Positions 1 through 11,178 are shown, numbered from the stretch's first letter. The stretch is 64,000 bases of DNA from Batrachochytrium dendrobatidis JAM81 (GCF_000203795.2 NW_006281104.1:859322-923321), one strand, 5' to 3'. The notes: generated by a model from the sequence alone, not told the origin. Numbers and translations are program-made.

Positions 1-1371
1 CATCAATGATTGCCAGAATAAGCTTTACGACTCGACTGCAATAACCACCACAATCATGGTCAGGTTAGTATGTTGATCCGTTTACAAAGTTCCAATACTG
101 CAACAGATTCAACATACTCTTGAAAGTGCTGCACACCACATGAATCCAGCAAACCCACTGATGAATTGAACCAATCAATTGACCAATGACATGACTCGAT
201 ATTGGACATCGAGTTGCACACAGTTGGTAAAAAGTCACCGACATGTCCAGATAGTCAAACCTTGACTACAGGTTGATATCATCACCCAACACACCAAATA
301 CAACACATAATCTGGACGACTACTGGATCATATTGTGGATATCAATCAACGTAGCTACTGGTTTCAAACAACCATGTACAATCATGTACAGTCATTACAG
401 GACAATATGATACATTTCTGAATAGCATGTTGTAATCAACACGAGTGGAGTTGTGCAATAGACTTGTCATGGTTTACAATGGTTTGATATGAACATGATG
501 ACTCGGACTCTACTCAGTTGGATCAACTCGACTACAATTGGTCGTGTATATTATGATTGACACGATCAATTGTAGTCGAACTCGAATACAGATTGACTGT
601 TGAATCACAATGCGTGGTATCAGCAACATGATGTCATATATAGTGGAATGTATACGCTAACCTGACATGTGTCATGTAGTGTGTATTCGATCAATATGGG
701 TATTAGCAATCAACAAGTCATACGATGTTTGTGTTCGAGTGATGGAATGGAATACAATGGAATGAAATGAGTGCATCAATCCAGAATACGAATCAACCAT
801 GATATATGATCATGATGTGTGGTTGATACAACTATATAGTGACAATCGATATTGATATAGTAATACCCAACATGCAATGCCAACACAACAGTTGCAAGTC
901 ATTGATCATCAATGTGATGTTGTGGTTGCAACATGAACTGCATTGTATTGATTCAGTTGATTGATTGAATTACTGGACAATGTGTAGTGATGATTGATCG
1001 TGTCGAGTTGAATGCAGAGCATCACTAAACCACAACATGTTTGAATCATATCAACCACAACACATATTGATGACCATCCAACAACTGAGCTGACATTCAG
1101 TTGCATATAGTCTTGTTTAAACATGCATTTGTTCATATTTCAGCTCACTGACCCTTTTTAGGGTGGATAAGGGTGTAAAACTGCATAATCAGCCATACGA
1201 TACTCGAATGCATAGTCAAACAATAGTTTGATCAAGATTGCAGATCGCCATATAAATGGATATCCCTTCAAAGTTGGATATTGATGTCAAATCACCATCA
1301 ACCCTGATAATAAAGCCAATCTCTAAAGCGGTCACCCAACATGCTTTTAATATTACCCTTCTAACAGCCGA
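1..1371. other. Gene-poor AT-rich intergenic DNA
   Basis: I see no supportable gene here. The short open frames lack homology cues, and their composition follows the background of repeated TGA/TCA/CAAT-type words. The stretch contains the hairpin listed separately at 528-579. The last ~200 bases lie upstream of the first secreted-protein gene and include short inverted G/C-rich words around 1152-1172. Confidence 0.6.
528..579. repeat. Long hairpin (20-bp stem)
   Basis: Arms at 528-547 and 560-579 are inverted copies with one mismatch, around a 12-base loop. The centre of each arm reads CTACAATTG or its complement. No flanking coding feature explains it. Confidence 0.7.
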
Positions 1372-1379
1372 TATAAATA
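1372..1379 (+). promoter_or_regulatory. TATA-like box of first secreted gene
   Basis: TATAAATA lies about 58 bases before the ATG at 1437. A comparable TATAAATA lies upstream of the gene starting at 4033 on the other strand. The spacing fits a core promoter, but the transcription start is not known. Confidence 0.4.
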
Positions 1380-1410
1380 CGATCGAATATTACTTGTTCA
1401 GTAACCATAT

Positions 1411-1436
1411 ACAACCTGCTCAACCAAACCAATACA
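1411..1436 (+). promoter_or_regulatory. Conserved leader shared with gene at 5986-6633
   Basis: The 26 bases directly before the ATG match, with a single C/T difference, the 26 bases directly before the ATG of the minus-strand secreted gene (6634-6659). The identity continues into the first codons (ATGAAACT). This indicates recent paralogy or selection on the 5' leader. Confidence 0.75.
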
Positions 1437-2390
1437 ATGAAACTCGCAGTCACAGTATTGGCATCAATCCTGTTTGCTTGCTCGGTTACTACAGCCACTC
1501 CAGTCAATCCCAGCGCAACTACAAGTGCTGAAGCTAGCACTTCAACAGCTCAACCCACTGAAATTACAAGTACTGTATTCGAGGATCCTGTATTTTCTTA
1601 TGAAGAAGCTACATCTTTAGTTGATCTTAGTAAATTTTCAAAGGATGATATGGAGTTGTTTGAAGGATACCTACAAACGGATCAAGAATATCAAGAGGCA
1701 AAGAAAGCGTGTGACTCGGCCAAATCTGAAGAGCTCAATCAAAAAGAATTGATAAAACGCCTGCTTGGAGAGAATTACGAGCTGTTCATGGAATATCCGA
1801 ACAGGAATGATCCAGTGTATCAAGAAAAAAGAGAAATAATTGGACAGAAGATTGATGAAGAGGACGAAAAATTATTCAGCCTTCAAGAAAAGCTTCAGAA
1901 ACTCGATGAGGATCTTTATCACGCTGATCTACTGCTTGATTCAACCAGAGAAAAACTTGCAAAGCGCCTGTTCAAAAATAGTCCGAGTACAACATCACTG
2001 CATTCTCGAATCGAATTTCTGGAATCAAATCCCAGTTTTATTGAAGGTATCTACCAATCTCTTATTCTCCGACTAAACAAACAGCCGGGATCCGAGCAAG
2101 CCTCTACTAGTGGAACCCAGAACAAATCAAAACATCATAAAAGTCCATCATCATCAAGCAAAACGTCTACAGTTTCAGTTCAGCCCATTCAAACATCATC
2201 CAGTACACAGGCAGCTTTGTCCAGCACACAAAGGACTTCCAGATCCAATTCTCGACTTTTTGGTTTGTGGGGAAGTCCCAAATCTTCTCGTGTATATGAC
2301 ACTCCCAAATCTAAGAATGAGCTCAAATCATTTTTGGATTCGCCTAATCCTAACGATTCAGATGAATCAGATGATGAATCATCCGTTTGA
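1437..2390 (+). CDS. Secreted coiled-coil protein, putative effector
   Basis: A 317-residue protein with a clear signal peptide: MK, then a hydrophobic core to about residue 18, then an Ala-Thr cleavage region. A Ser/Thr/Ala-rich linker runs to about residue 45. A long charged helical region of roughly residues 70-200, rich in Lys, Glu and Leu, should form coiled coil. The C-terminus (about 215-317) is Ser-rich and probably disordered, ending in an acidic DSDESDDESS-type tail. The start is the first ATG after a leader shared with the paralogue at 5986-6633. There are no enzyme motifs. It resembles the lineage-expanded secreted families of Batrachochytrium, so a host-interaction role is possible but is inference. 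An AATAAA-like signal follows near 2450. No intron is needed. Confidence 0.8.
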   Translation: MKLAVTVLASILFACSVTTATPVNPSATTSAEASTSTAQPTEITSTVFEDPVFSYEEATSLVDLSKFSKDDMELFEGYLQTDQEYQEAKKACDSAKSEELNQKELIKRLLGENYELFMEYPNRNDPVYQEKREIIGQKIDEEDEKLFSLQEKLQKLDEDLYHADLLLDSTREKLAKRLFKNSPSTTSLHSRIEFLESNPSFIEGIYQSLILRLNKQPGSEQASTSGTQNKSKHHKSPSSSSKTSTVSVQPIQTSSSTQAALSSTQRTSRSNSRLFGLWGSPKSSRVYDTPKSKNELKSFLDSPNPNDSDESDDESSV

Positions 2391-3496
2391 TTTGAATGTT
2401 AATCTGGACTGGTTTCAACCGATTCAATTGTATTTCTGATTTAATTTACAATAAATTTGGATTTACATGCATTATATCTGATCATTTCACTGTCTTGGTT
2501 GACATGGTATCATATTGTACATTGACACTTGTATTTCCAATACAATACAGTTGATTGTATATTGCATAGTTGTACATATTGATGATGCTGACATACATGT
2601 GTGTATTGTGTCGATATGATATTGCTTGACATGTCGTATTGGCACATGACATGCAATACCAATCAGGTTTCAATCACAAGTGTAACTCATTATCAGCCTC
2701 AGTAGCATTACACACACTTGGATTTGGACTTGGACTTGTTCAATATAGTATTTACTGTGCAACAAAACATGCAGTGGTTTGATTCAATGGTGATTAGCAT
2801 CCACATTCACATGTCCATATCTTTGACTTGCCAAACATTTGCCATCATTATCCATCATGATCAGTAAAATCGTAATTGGAACCCACTTGATATTGATTTC
2901 AGTGTAAATACCAGACAATCAATATTACGTTGATAAATAGTCATCATGTTGCATTTCAGACTTGTAGTATTGCTTTTTGGTGATCAACCTACTGCCATTT
3001 GATGCTTTTCAACATGTTTAGTATAGTTGTTTGGATGTTACAACAGCTCTGCTCCATACATGTTCAAACAATCAGTCCATGTTTTTACTGTAATACACGT
3101 TGTATATATGTCCACTGCATCATCTCATCACACATCCTGTCATAATTATGATACAAACTAGCTTAAAATACACATCCATGAGTCTGTAGTCGATTATTAA
3201 CAATGCAATGGTCCCAGCTGAATGATCCATATCAAACATGTATAAAAGCAATTGTTGTATACAACATACTCGATAAACCAGTTTATGTTGATTTTTTGTT
3301 GGTATATTATTCAAATCTATTGCATGTCATAAGCAGTTGCATTTGTTGACAAGAGGGTTCAAAACAACAGCCAATGACAATCCATTGCATTCACTGTTGT
3401 ATAATGTGCACCTACAAACAATATGCATATATCATGATCCCAAACTTTATTGTTTCAATTGTATGCAGATTGATAGCAGTTTGATATTTAATCAAG
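2391..3496. other. Intergenic DNA, nothing recognised
   Basis: About 1.1 kb of AT-rich DNA lies between convergent secreted-protein genes. The short open frames look like chance. I see no RNA gene or element. Confidence 0.5.
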
Positions 3497-4033
3497 CTAT
3501 TGTTGATTATTAGATAGCAGGATTTGGTTCTGAATCTTGACCTCGCTTACTTTTGATTTGAGTTGACTAGCTTCATCACATATATGGATTTTTTTCACGA
3601 GAGATTTAATATATACATCTTCAGCCTTTTTTAAATTTTCTTTCATACAGTTGGAGATGGCCTTTAATCGCATTTTTTTTGACGAGTCTCTATCACGAGT
3701 GCATTTATCTAGAGTCAGAGTATGTGTAAGCGTTTGTGCCTGTGCGATGTTGCCGAGTTTTTCGCAATCCTGTTTTAAAACTTCGCATTCAGCAGCTTTC
3801 AAATTGTATTGTTCCAAAAGTGTATTGTAGTGCAAAAACAGACTGTTGGTATGAGTATCACTATGAGACTGAAATAATGGGTCTGGGTCTGGAGTTGATG
3901 TTGAGCCTGATGTTGAACCTGATGTTGATGGTGATGGTTCGAATGTTGGAGCTGGACTTTCAGAAGTCAATACGACTATAGCCGACGACATGGCTGCCAG
4001 CAGCGAAATCACAAAAATCACAGCTTGTTTCAT
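3497..4033 (-). CDS. Small secreted protein with Ser/Pro-rich linker
   Basis: A 178-residue protein starting MKQAV, with a signal peptide of about 18 residues ending in a Ser-Ser-Ala type site. A Pro/Ser/Thr linker (about 25-50) contains a short tandem SGSTSGST repeat. The helical, Lys/Glu-rich remainder carries five cysteines. Overall design matches the two neighbours (signal peptide, low-complexity linker, helical body), but the leader and signal sequence differ, so it belongs to a different subfamily. A TATAAATA box lies about 90 bases upstream (4122-4129, minus). The function is unknown; a secreted effector-like role is inference from architecture and location only. Confidence 0.75.
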   Translation of the reverse strand: MKQAVIFVISLLAAMSSAIVVLTSESPAPTFEPSPSTSGSTSGSTSTPDPDPLFQSHSDTHTNSLFLHYNTLLEQYNLKAAECEVLKQDCEKLGNIAQAQTLTHTLTLDKCTRDRDSSKKMRLKAISNCMKENLKKAEDVYIKSLVKKIHICDEASQLKSKVSEVKIQNQILLSNNQQ

Positions 4034-4121
4034 TGTAAACTATCCAGATGAACAATACAGACGAGCAGCAATTTATTCCGATAGTGTCGAAATACTGGAT
4101 AGTTTTGGCAGTTTGTTTTGA

Positions 4122-4129
4122 TATTTATA
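4122..4129 (-). promoter_or_regulatory. TATA-like box
   Basis: TATAAATA on the minus strand, about 90 bases upstream of the ATG at 4033. It is the same octamer as upstream of the gene at 1437. Confidence 0.35.
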
Positions 4130-4133
4130 CAAC

Positions 4134-5985
4134 ATGGATTGATTAAAGGGCCAAAACTAAAGGCTATTTTTACAACTGTACTCGTGTAAGATGGAACACC
4201 AGATAAGGGAGTTCAAGCACACAACAAGCAATCAGTCTCAGTATTTCCGATGCCAGTTTCCACCAAGTCTAAAGGGCAACATTGTGTCTTTCAAAACCCT
4301 TACGGCTAACGACATAGGGATAGTAGGAACAATACGAACAATAGGGACCAAGTGAGAATAAAGTCAAAAAAATGCGTAATTGTCACCATCAATGTGGATC
4401 AAGTATTTGATGTGTACATTTCATTCAACCACACAAGAGTATGTTTTTATTGATGTTTATTCAAAGTATCGGTAGATTGTTTAGTGCTGATTTGGATGAC
4501 AGAATCATTTATTGTTCGTGTCTTGTACACTGCAACCAGTTTGTTGAACTGCAATCCATCTCGATTGAATACATGACATCACTCGGCTGATCTAACGATA
4601 CTGTTTGGTGATTTTGATTTTGGCATGATTTTTGGCATACCATTTGTAGAATCTGTACATTAACATAAACCAAACAGGCAGTTTACAGTTCCAAACCATG
4701 ATCAAAGTGAAGGTTTCTATGCAACGTTTGATTGTAATACATTGTTAATGGCTGCAGGATACGACTTTGGTGTACTATTACAATCGTAACCCTGCTATGG
4801 TCATGATTTACTTTTGAACAAGTTTTATTTAAACGAATGCCAAGACATGAAATGAACTCATGTGAACAAACCATATCCATACGAGCATATGCTGGTGGTG
4901 TTACAAGTGTATTGGTCAACTGTTGTATGATTGTTCCTGTGATGGTATAAGGGTTGTGTTTGTTACCAATGTTACGCTACCATCAGAAACTCGATTGATC
5001 CAACAGCCATGCATACACATTGGTGTCAGTTACATCGAATGTTTGTTCAAGTAGATCGATTCAAATGGGTTGCATATAACTGACTAATCCAGCATCCATC
5101 CATTGTCAAACAACCATAATGCACAATACCACCAAGTGTGCAATTACACCCGCACTGATCAGTCGTTGCACAGTATGCATCAGTCAATGTCAAACATATG
5201 TGTATCTGCAACTAAATTGCAGTCCATGACACATCCACACGATCCAACATGACAAATCATGTATTGTGAGTCCAAGATTGATCAAAAACCTGATCATGGT
5301 AAACACAGCATGTTGTTGCATATCAGAGTCGATATATCGAGTGACAGTTGCACACTTGCTGATGGTGCACAACGTATCAGTCACAATACATGCACGGTAT
5401 TGCATTGCAGTCATTGGATGATAACTGGTTGCAATGTGGTACCGATCGACATACATCAGCATGGTGTGATGTGACCATAATCATGATGGAATGTGTTGGA
5501 GTTGACATTGTGAGTTGACAATCGATACACCATGCACATGACTGGAACATATATATTCGAGTGTGGTTTGGTTGGTGTCAGATTGATCATGCAATCGCAT
5601 TGGTGCAACGAGTGAGTGAGCTGATGGTGATCTGAACCCATTTCAACAACAAGGAGTTGACAGTCATGTATTTGCATGCATCCAATATGTGTAGCACACC
5701 AAATGATCAGTCATGACAGCACATAGTAGTTGATTGGTGCAATATGATCAAGCCATTAATATAATACACTATTGTTTGACAATACACGATGTTTATTGAA
5801 TGAATGACATTGAATGCATGACACATGACAATTAAACCACCATGCAATACACGCTGCATTGTAGTATATTCTAGATGAGACTGTTGATAGTTCATTGAGC
5901 TGCAACAATGTGATGGGTTTGGTTGAAGAGTTTGTTGCCAAACATCATAATCTTGAAAAGTTGTACCATATCCAGATTATAACAA
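4134..5985. other. Intergenic DNA, nothing recognised
   Basis: About 1.85 kb of AT-rich sequence. Several short open frames occur on both strands, but none shows a signal peptide, a domain or codon use different from the background. I see no tRNA or repeat. Confidence 0.45.
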
Positions 5986-6633
5986 TCATTGCAAAAAACG
6001 ATTGTAGAAATAATGATAACAATCATTATATCCAGAAACTGATCTCAGGTCTAGGAAGCCATCACCAGAAATTGATGATGATCCGATCAAAGGTTGTTTT
6101 TTAAGTTTCTTCTGCAAATAGTTACCTTCGTCAATCTTATTCGCAAAGTTGATAGAGCATACGTTCAACTCCTCTTCAATTTTTTCAAGAATTTCACGCT
6201 GTTTTAGAAGTTCAGCTTCAAGCTCGGCAAGCTCGGCAATCTCCAACCCCCAATGCATAGCTCCATATAAGCCATCGAGTATATCCTGCAACTCATCAAC
6301 CACTTTTTTTTGAGCAGCATGCTGATGACGTTTATCATTGGTTTTCTTGGATAGTTTGGGGAATTGAGCCTCAGCTTTTGCAAGTCTTTTGATCAACATC
6401 GCTTGATCAAGACTAAATGAATAACAGTATTTTTCAAATTCATCATATGAGCTTGAATAGTCAGATCCACCGGCTGAAGCTCCGCTTGTAGAGGCTGTCG
6501 AAGTGCTAGCCTCAGCACTCATTGTATAAGTACTAGCCTCAGTGCTTGTGGTCGAACTGGGATCAACTGGATTGGCGACTGTGACTGAGCAGACAGCAAG
6601 GATCGATGACAGTACGGCAATTGATAGTTTCAT
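5986..6633 (-). CDS. Secreted coiled-coil protein, paralogue of 1437-2390
   Basis: A 215-residue protein starting MKLSIAVLSS. The signal peptide and the following NPVDPSSTTS-type linker closely match the gene at 1437 (which has NPVNPSATTS). The body (about 75-190) is charged and helical, with heptad-like Leu/Ile spacing, then a short Ser/Gly and Tyr-rich tail. An in-frame TTG lies 13 codons upstream, but the ATG at 6633 sits exactly where the conserved leader ends, so I place the start there. The two paralogues point in opposite directions and flank the MKQAV gene. The function is unknown. Confidence 0.8.
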   Translation of the reverse strand: MKLSIAVLSSILAVCSVTVANPVDPSSTTSTEASTYTMSAEASTSTASTSGASAGGSDYSSSYDEFEKYCYSFSLDQAMLIKRLAKAEAQFPKLSKKTNDKRHQHAAQKKVVDELQDILDGLYGAMHWGLEIAELAELEAELLKQREILEKIEEELNVCSINFANKIDEGNYLQKKLKKQPLIGSSSISGDGFLDLRSVSGYNDCYHYFYNRFLQ

Positions 6634-6659
6634 TGTATTGGTTTGGTTGAGCAAGTTGT
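6634..6659 (-). promoter_or_regulatory. Conserved leader shared with gene at 1437
   Basis: These 26 bases immediately upstream of the ATG are the same as 1411-1436 apart from one base. Upstream of this block the two flanks diverge quickly. Confidence 0.75.
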
Positions 6660-8029
6660 AGATGAGTGTCATTCAACAGGTCGATTTGATGTCGTATTTG
6701 TACTCATTACTAGATTGATAATATTAAAAGCATATTCCTTGAATGACCGTCCTAAGGGATTTGTGTTGTCTGGGTTATCACTGGCTTATTGCAATCAATG
6801 CCAATTTGGCTTTAAAGGGATCTCCCTTTATGCTATGATCCGCAGTATTGATCTGAAACCCTGATATCAGGATCAACGATCAGAGTATATTGTTGCACTA
6901 TGATGCCGCTATATAGCATATTCCAGATAATATCACCACATGACGATACACAAGCAATATTGTCCATCCACTCCATTTATGTTGCAAACACTCTGGATCT
7001 CATCTGTTCAACAACACATTTTCACCAATATAATAGTATGTGACATGATCATATTGCACCAATCAACCAGTATACGATCACTGCATACATCACACACATC
7101 AAACCAACTCAGTGATATGCGAGTGTTGCGGTTTGACCAAATCACAATCACCCATATTGTCGACTATCTAACTCGTTGATATTCAAACCGTGTCATCACT
7201 AGTCACCATATAATGGTTGACTGACTTGTTTGATTGACCTGACATATCGACACTTTGTAAACCTTGACTTGATTCATCAACTTGGATATTCATATAATGT
7301 TGGGTTTGTATCATCATGTTGGACTCGTTATCAAACACCTTGATGTGTCCATGCAACACAAACTCGATATACACACATTAGTTACTGTTTGACATGAATG
7401 GGTCGATCATCAATACCAGACAATGCAACTGTATTAGTTGTATGATACAATCAATCATGGTTGGCTCATCACCATCAAATATCAAATGTTGATCACGTAT
7501 ACATTGATTTGTAATTGCATGGTCCGTTGACAATGCACACTATGATATGATTGACAAGTTGTTGATTTGCAGTAATCAGATGTGCATCACCTGTAACATT
7601 GGATGCAATTGACGAGTTGTAACCGCAAGTCAACACGCATCGATATGTTGGTGATTGTATTGACTACATGATCGATTGGTGAGCAATACAATCCACATTG
7701 ATTATGACATGTCGCAACTAGTTGATATATGCAGACTCGACTGATGATCGAGTATATTATAGTGTATTGGCCAACAGTGACTGCAATCAATGACAATGTT
7801 TCAGTCAATTCAATCCATGTGTTGATTGGAACAATTATTATCCACTTGTCAGATTCAGCATGTTTTGTAACACATTTACCAATCCAACAATTGATTAACA
7901 ATGATTGACATCACAATGAATGTCAACACTCGGTAACAATTGAGTTGAATTTGTCTCACTTAAATTTTGAATGTGAGACAAAATCACGTTTTGTTCTTTT
8001 TTCTTTTCTTTTCTTCAACAAACTCAAAA
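6660..8029. other. Intergenic DNA with pyrimidine-rich leader at its end
   Basis: Mostly AT-rich sequence without a supportable gene. The last ~45 bases (about 7988-8020) are a T/C tract directly before the CRN-like ATG, probably part of its 5' leader. A TTG at 7967 opens the same frame but is not a plausible start. Confidence 0.5.
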
Positions 8030-10351
8030 ATGACCAAATTTTATATTCAATACAAGAACAACTCTCCAGTGTCAGTATTTACTCAATACTTGCATGTACC
8101 TGAAGGAAAAGAGCCTGATATTTCTGACCTGGTTGCAGCTATTGCTGTCGAACCAACTAGAAGGCTTGCTGGTATCCCAGCAGATTATGGTCCCCTCACT
8201 CTCCATTTTGTGGTGGATGGAGTGGAAATGACTTACAACTCCTGGGAACCCATTACTGTTCTCAAAACAAACGGAACTGTTGGTTCTAGTCCACTCATTA
8301 TCAAGTCAAAGAGTGATGTGGAGAGTGATGCGGATGATACAATGTTTTCCAATCCAAACCAAATTCCCATGACTGCCACTGGTCTCTTGGAATGGCTTTC
8401 TGGGTCAAATAATAGTTCTACAGTTGATTTGGCTGACAAACAAATTCTATCTCAGCAGCAAACCAATCCCAATCAAAAAGTTGTATTTCCACTGGTTGGT
8501 CGAGAGAAATCGCTCCAACACATTGCATCATGCTTTATGGCCACCTATCGACATCGCAGCAATATTGATCGGAATTCAAGACGTATTCCTGTTTGTACTG
8601 GTATGCCGGGATTGGGAAGAACTCGACTTATGACAGAGTGCTCTACCACAGTTTTAGACATGACAGGGATTCAAGGCAAAAGACTTTTGGCAATCGTTTC
8701 TTTTGGAAATGACGGGAATTCATATGGCGAGATTGACAAACTCCTTGGAATCAAATGTTCATTTGCCTGGAGAGTACTCCATTCGTTTTTCAAGGCGCAA
8801 TACAAGTTCGATGTTTGGATGCGTGAAAAGTCACCAAAGAACAGAAAAAGGTTCACAATGCAATTAGCTTTATCGACCATTGAGCTTTATTGGAGTCAGA
8901 AAACTCAAGATAACATACTTTTATTTGTTGGAGTCGATAAATATCGAAAACTCTGTCAAGATGAATTGGGTTCTCTGCTGGATATCTTGTGTGATTCTTC
9001 CTATTGTTCTACAACGTCAAGGCTTACATTTTTCTGTATGCTGGCGGGAGCTGACCTGAACATGATTCGTATTGCTCGAACATCACATCCTAATATTGAG
9101 AGAATACCAACCCGGTTTCTAACTCACATGGAATCAATGGAGGCTATTGGTCCTTTTATTTCGAATACACACTGTGGATTCGTGGTCAGCGAAGCCTTTG
9201 CTCGAAATGTCTTTCATCTAAGCGGAGTGCCAAGACTACTGACTAAGTTTGCAGAAGAAGTTGTATTCATGAAACTGGCTGATCTAAACGAACACAATTT
9301 TCAGGAGGCAAGAATGACTGCGCTTTCAAATTCGCAGCATCATCAATTGTCACTCGCTGATATTTTGAAGCTACTGGCGATTTCTTTTACAAACACTCCT
9401 GTTACATATCTACTAGACTGTCCGTTTTCTGAATCATCGCTACCTTATTCAAGAAACCTTACTTGGAATCAAATGGTTAGACACGGGATGTGTCAAATTC
9501 AAGATGATGGTCAAGTGATTGTACCGTTCCATATCATTGTTCAGGCTTTGAAGAGGTCATTGAATGAAAGCGTCGGTCTAAACCAATTTGAAACAGCACT
9601 CCTATCATCGTTGAATGGTTTGTCGCTTGACGTTGAATATCCACTTTCCAACATGACTCGTTGGTCATCATGGGAGTATTTTGGTGCTAGTTTCTACTGT
9701 ATCAGAATCAACTCGTTTCTTGTATTGGGAATATCGATACTTTCTCTGTCTGATATACTGTGTGGATCGCGATTTGATTCAGGTATTTTCAATACTCAAG
9801 TTCACATCAGAATCGCCAAAGTTTTTCGATCAAACGAGCAATATGGACCTGATATGCCACGAATGATCACTCGGAAAGACACCAGCTATTATTCCGTTGA
9901 CTGGGTTGGCGGCGAGACATTGCAAATTGTGCTCAATGGTGAGAATGGACCAGGAGTGGATATATACTTTATTCTGAAATGCGCAGAACAAGACTCTGGC
10001 TATATCATAGTTTTGGATCAACGAAAACGACTTGGTTCTGATATTACAAACTCGGATCTGACCACTTTCCGATCAAAATTACCGAATCCGCCAGCATGTT
10101 TAAACAAGTTCAAGTTGGACTCTGTTTTTGGTCTGATGAGCATATATTCACAGATTAACATTAGCCCTGTTCCAGATTCAACGTATTTTGTTTCTGCATC
10201 AGATTCTCTGTGTTTTCATGGTTCACTCTCTGGTCATCCAGGTTGTTCTATGGCCATTGATGCCAATTCTGCATTGAAAATCTCGATCAAACAGATATTC
10301 TGTGGTACCAATCATGAGCAAACGGATTTAGCAAACAAGGTCATTGAATAG
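8030..10351 (+). CDS. Crinkler-like protein with degenerate P-loop NTPase
   Basis: A 773-residue protein from the ATG at 8030. Residues 1 to about 110 look like the ubiquitin-like CRN header used in fungal and oomycete Crinklers. A linker follows, then an NTPase module starting at a VGRE motif near residue 155. The P-loop GMPGLGRT lies at residues 191-198. Its invariant Lys is Arg at 197, so ATP binding may be weakened. The C-terminal third contains a GVDIYFILKC...VLDQRKR segment of the kind seen in the nuclease-like (PD-(D/E)XK-related) ends of CRN proteins; that assignment is tentative. There is no signal peptide, as is usual for fungal CRNs. The frame ends at TAG 10349-10351, but coding-like sequence continues (see next feature), so the protein may be truncated. 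No intron is needed. Confidence 0.75.
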   Translation: MTKFYIQYKNNSPVSVFTQYLHVPEGKEPDISDLVAAIAVEPTRRLAGIPADYGPLTLHFVVDGVEMTYNSWEPITVLKTNGTVGSSPLIIKSKSDVESDADDTMFSNPNQIPMTATGLLEWLSGSNNSSTVDLADKQILSQQQTNPNQKVVFPLVGREKSLQHIASCFMATYRHRSNIDRNSRRIPVCTGMPGLGRTRLMTECSTTVLDMTGIQGKRLLAIVSFGNDGNSYGEIDKLLGIKCSFAWRVLHSFFKAQYKFDVWMREKSPKNRKRFTMQLALSTIELYWSQKTQDNILLFVGVDKYRKLCQDELGSLLDILCDSSYCSTTSRLTFFCMLAGADLNMIRIARTSHPNIERIPTRFLTHMESMEAIGPFISNTHCGFVVSEAFARNVFHLSGVPRLLTKFAEEVVFMKLADLNEHNFQEARMTALSNSQHHQLSLADILKLLAISFTNTPVTYLLDCPFSESSLPYSRNLTWNQMVRHGMCQIQDDGQVIVPFHIIVQALKRSLNESVGLNQFETALLSSLNGLSLDVEYPLSNMTRWSSWEYFGASFYCIRINSFLVLGISILSLSDILCGSRFDSGIFNTQVHIRIAKVFRSNEQYGPDMPRMITRKDTSYYSVDWVGGETLQIVLNGENGPGVDIYFILKCAEQDSGYIIVLDQRKRLGSDITNSDLTTFRSKLPNPPACLNKFKLDSVFGLMSIYSQINISPVPDSTYFVSASDSLCFHGSLSGHPGCSMAIDANSALKISIKQIFCGTNHEQTDLANKVIE

Positions 10352-10453
10352 CGCTACAGCAAACGCATTGCAAGCTATGATGAACTTGAATCATTGGTGT
10401 CAGAATGGGGTGGAAAGTTGAACGAGTCGGCTCGTGCAAGAATCAAGTTTTAA
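10352..10453 (+). pseudogene. In-frame continuation after the CRN-like stop codon
   Basis: After TAG at 10349 the same frame stays open for 33 codons to TAA at 10451. The predicted residues are charged and helix-like, including a DELESLVSEWGG stretch, and look more like protein than like the AT-rich spacer that follows. The simplest reading is a recent nonsense change that cuts off the original C-terminus. Stop-codon readthrough or an assembly error is possible. The base after TAG is C, and it is not a classical readthrough context. Confidence 0.5.
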
Positions 10454-11178
10454 AAACCTGGCTAGTATTTACATTTTACTATTTATCAGTCATAAATGTA
10501 GAAGGTGTAAAACATGAGTTCAAGTATTGATTTTATCGAATTCAGCAAGTTATCGATTGCAATAAATGAACGCTGACTAGATGTTGGCATGTACTACACA
10601 AAAATCAACCAAATCATTGCAACTTTCAAGTACTATTTATTCAGTTTCAGTTTTAATGACATTGATTCATTTTTACAATCTTGGACAAAATATAGCAGTG
10701 ATTATGGGTGAATCTCATCAATTGTGTTCATTCGAGTCAGAGCATGAATCTGGCACGGTAAGCAACCAATCATTCCAGGTCATCCACTATTGTACACCAA
10801 GTCTTTTGTCCAAGATTGCACATCTCGAATAAACAGTGTGTGACAACTATGGACACATTTAGCAGTAATTGACGGTCAAGAAACTGGTATCAATGTTTCA
10901 TGTATACTACCAAAGTGTGTAGTTTAATTGTGATTGTTTGATTTGTACATATTTGTACATATTTGTATGACTGAATGATATGGCTGCAGTTATTTAATCA
11001 TTTGAATACAGGAATGAAACCTTGAATGTACATTGTAATCCAAACTTTATATTACAAATATTGTTTAAATTGACTTTTGGGATTGTCAGTCCAATAACAT
11101 GCCATTAAACGATCACCCGTTGAGTTGAGTGGTGATATTTGCTGTATTGGTTGGATAAACACTGTCGATTCTTGAATC
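10454..11178. other. Intergenic DNA, nothing recognised
   Basis: AT-rich spacer. An 83-codon open frame at 10581-10832 has no recognisable features and is not annotated. Confidence 0.4.

Noticed and set aside
7967..8029. Extended N-terminus of the CRN-like protein
   Set aside because: The upstream extension begins at TTG and crosses a T/C-rich leader. The ATG at 8030 fits the CRN header start.
10581..10832. 83-codon open frame after the CRN-like gene
   Set aside because: No recognisable features, composition like the spacer, and no signal peptide.
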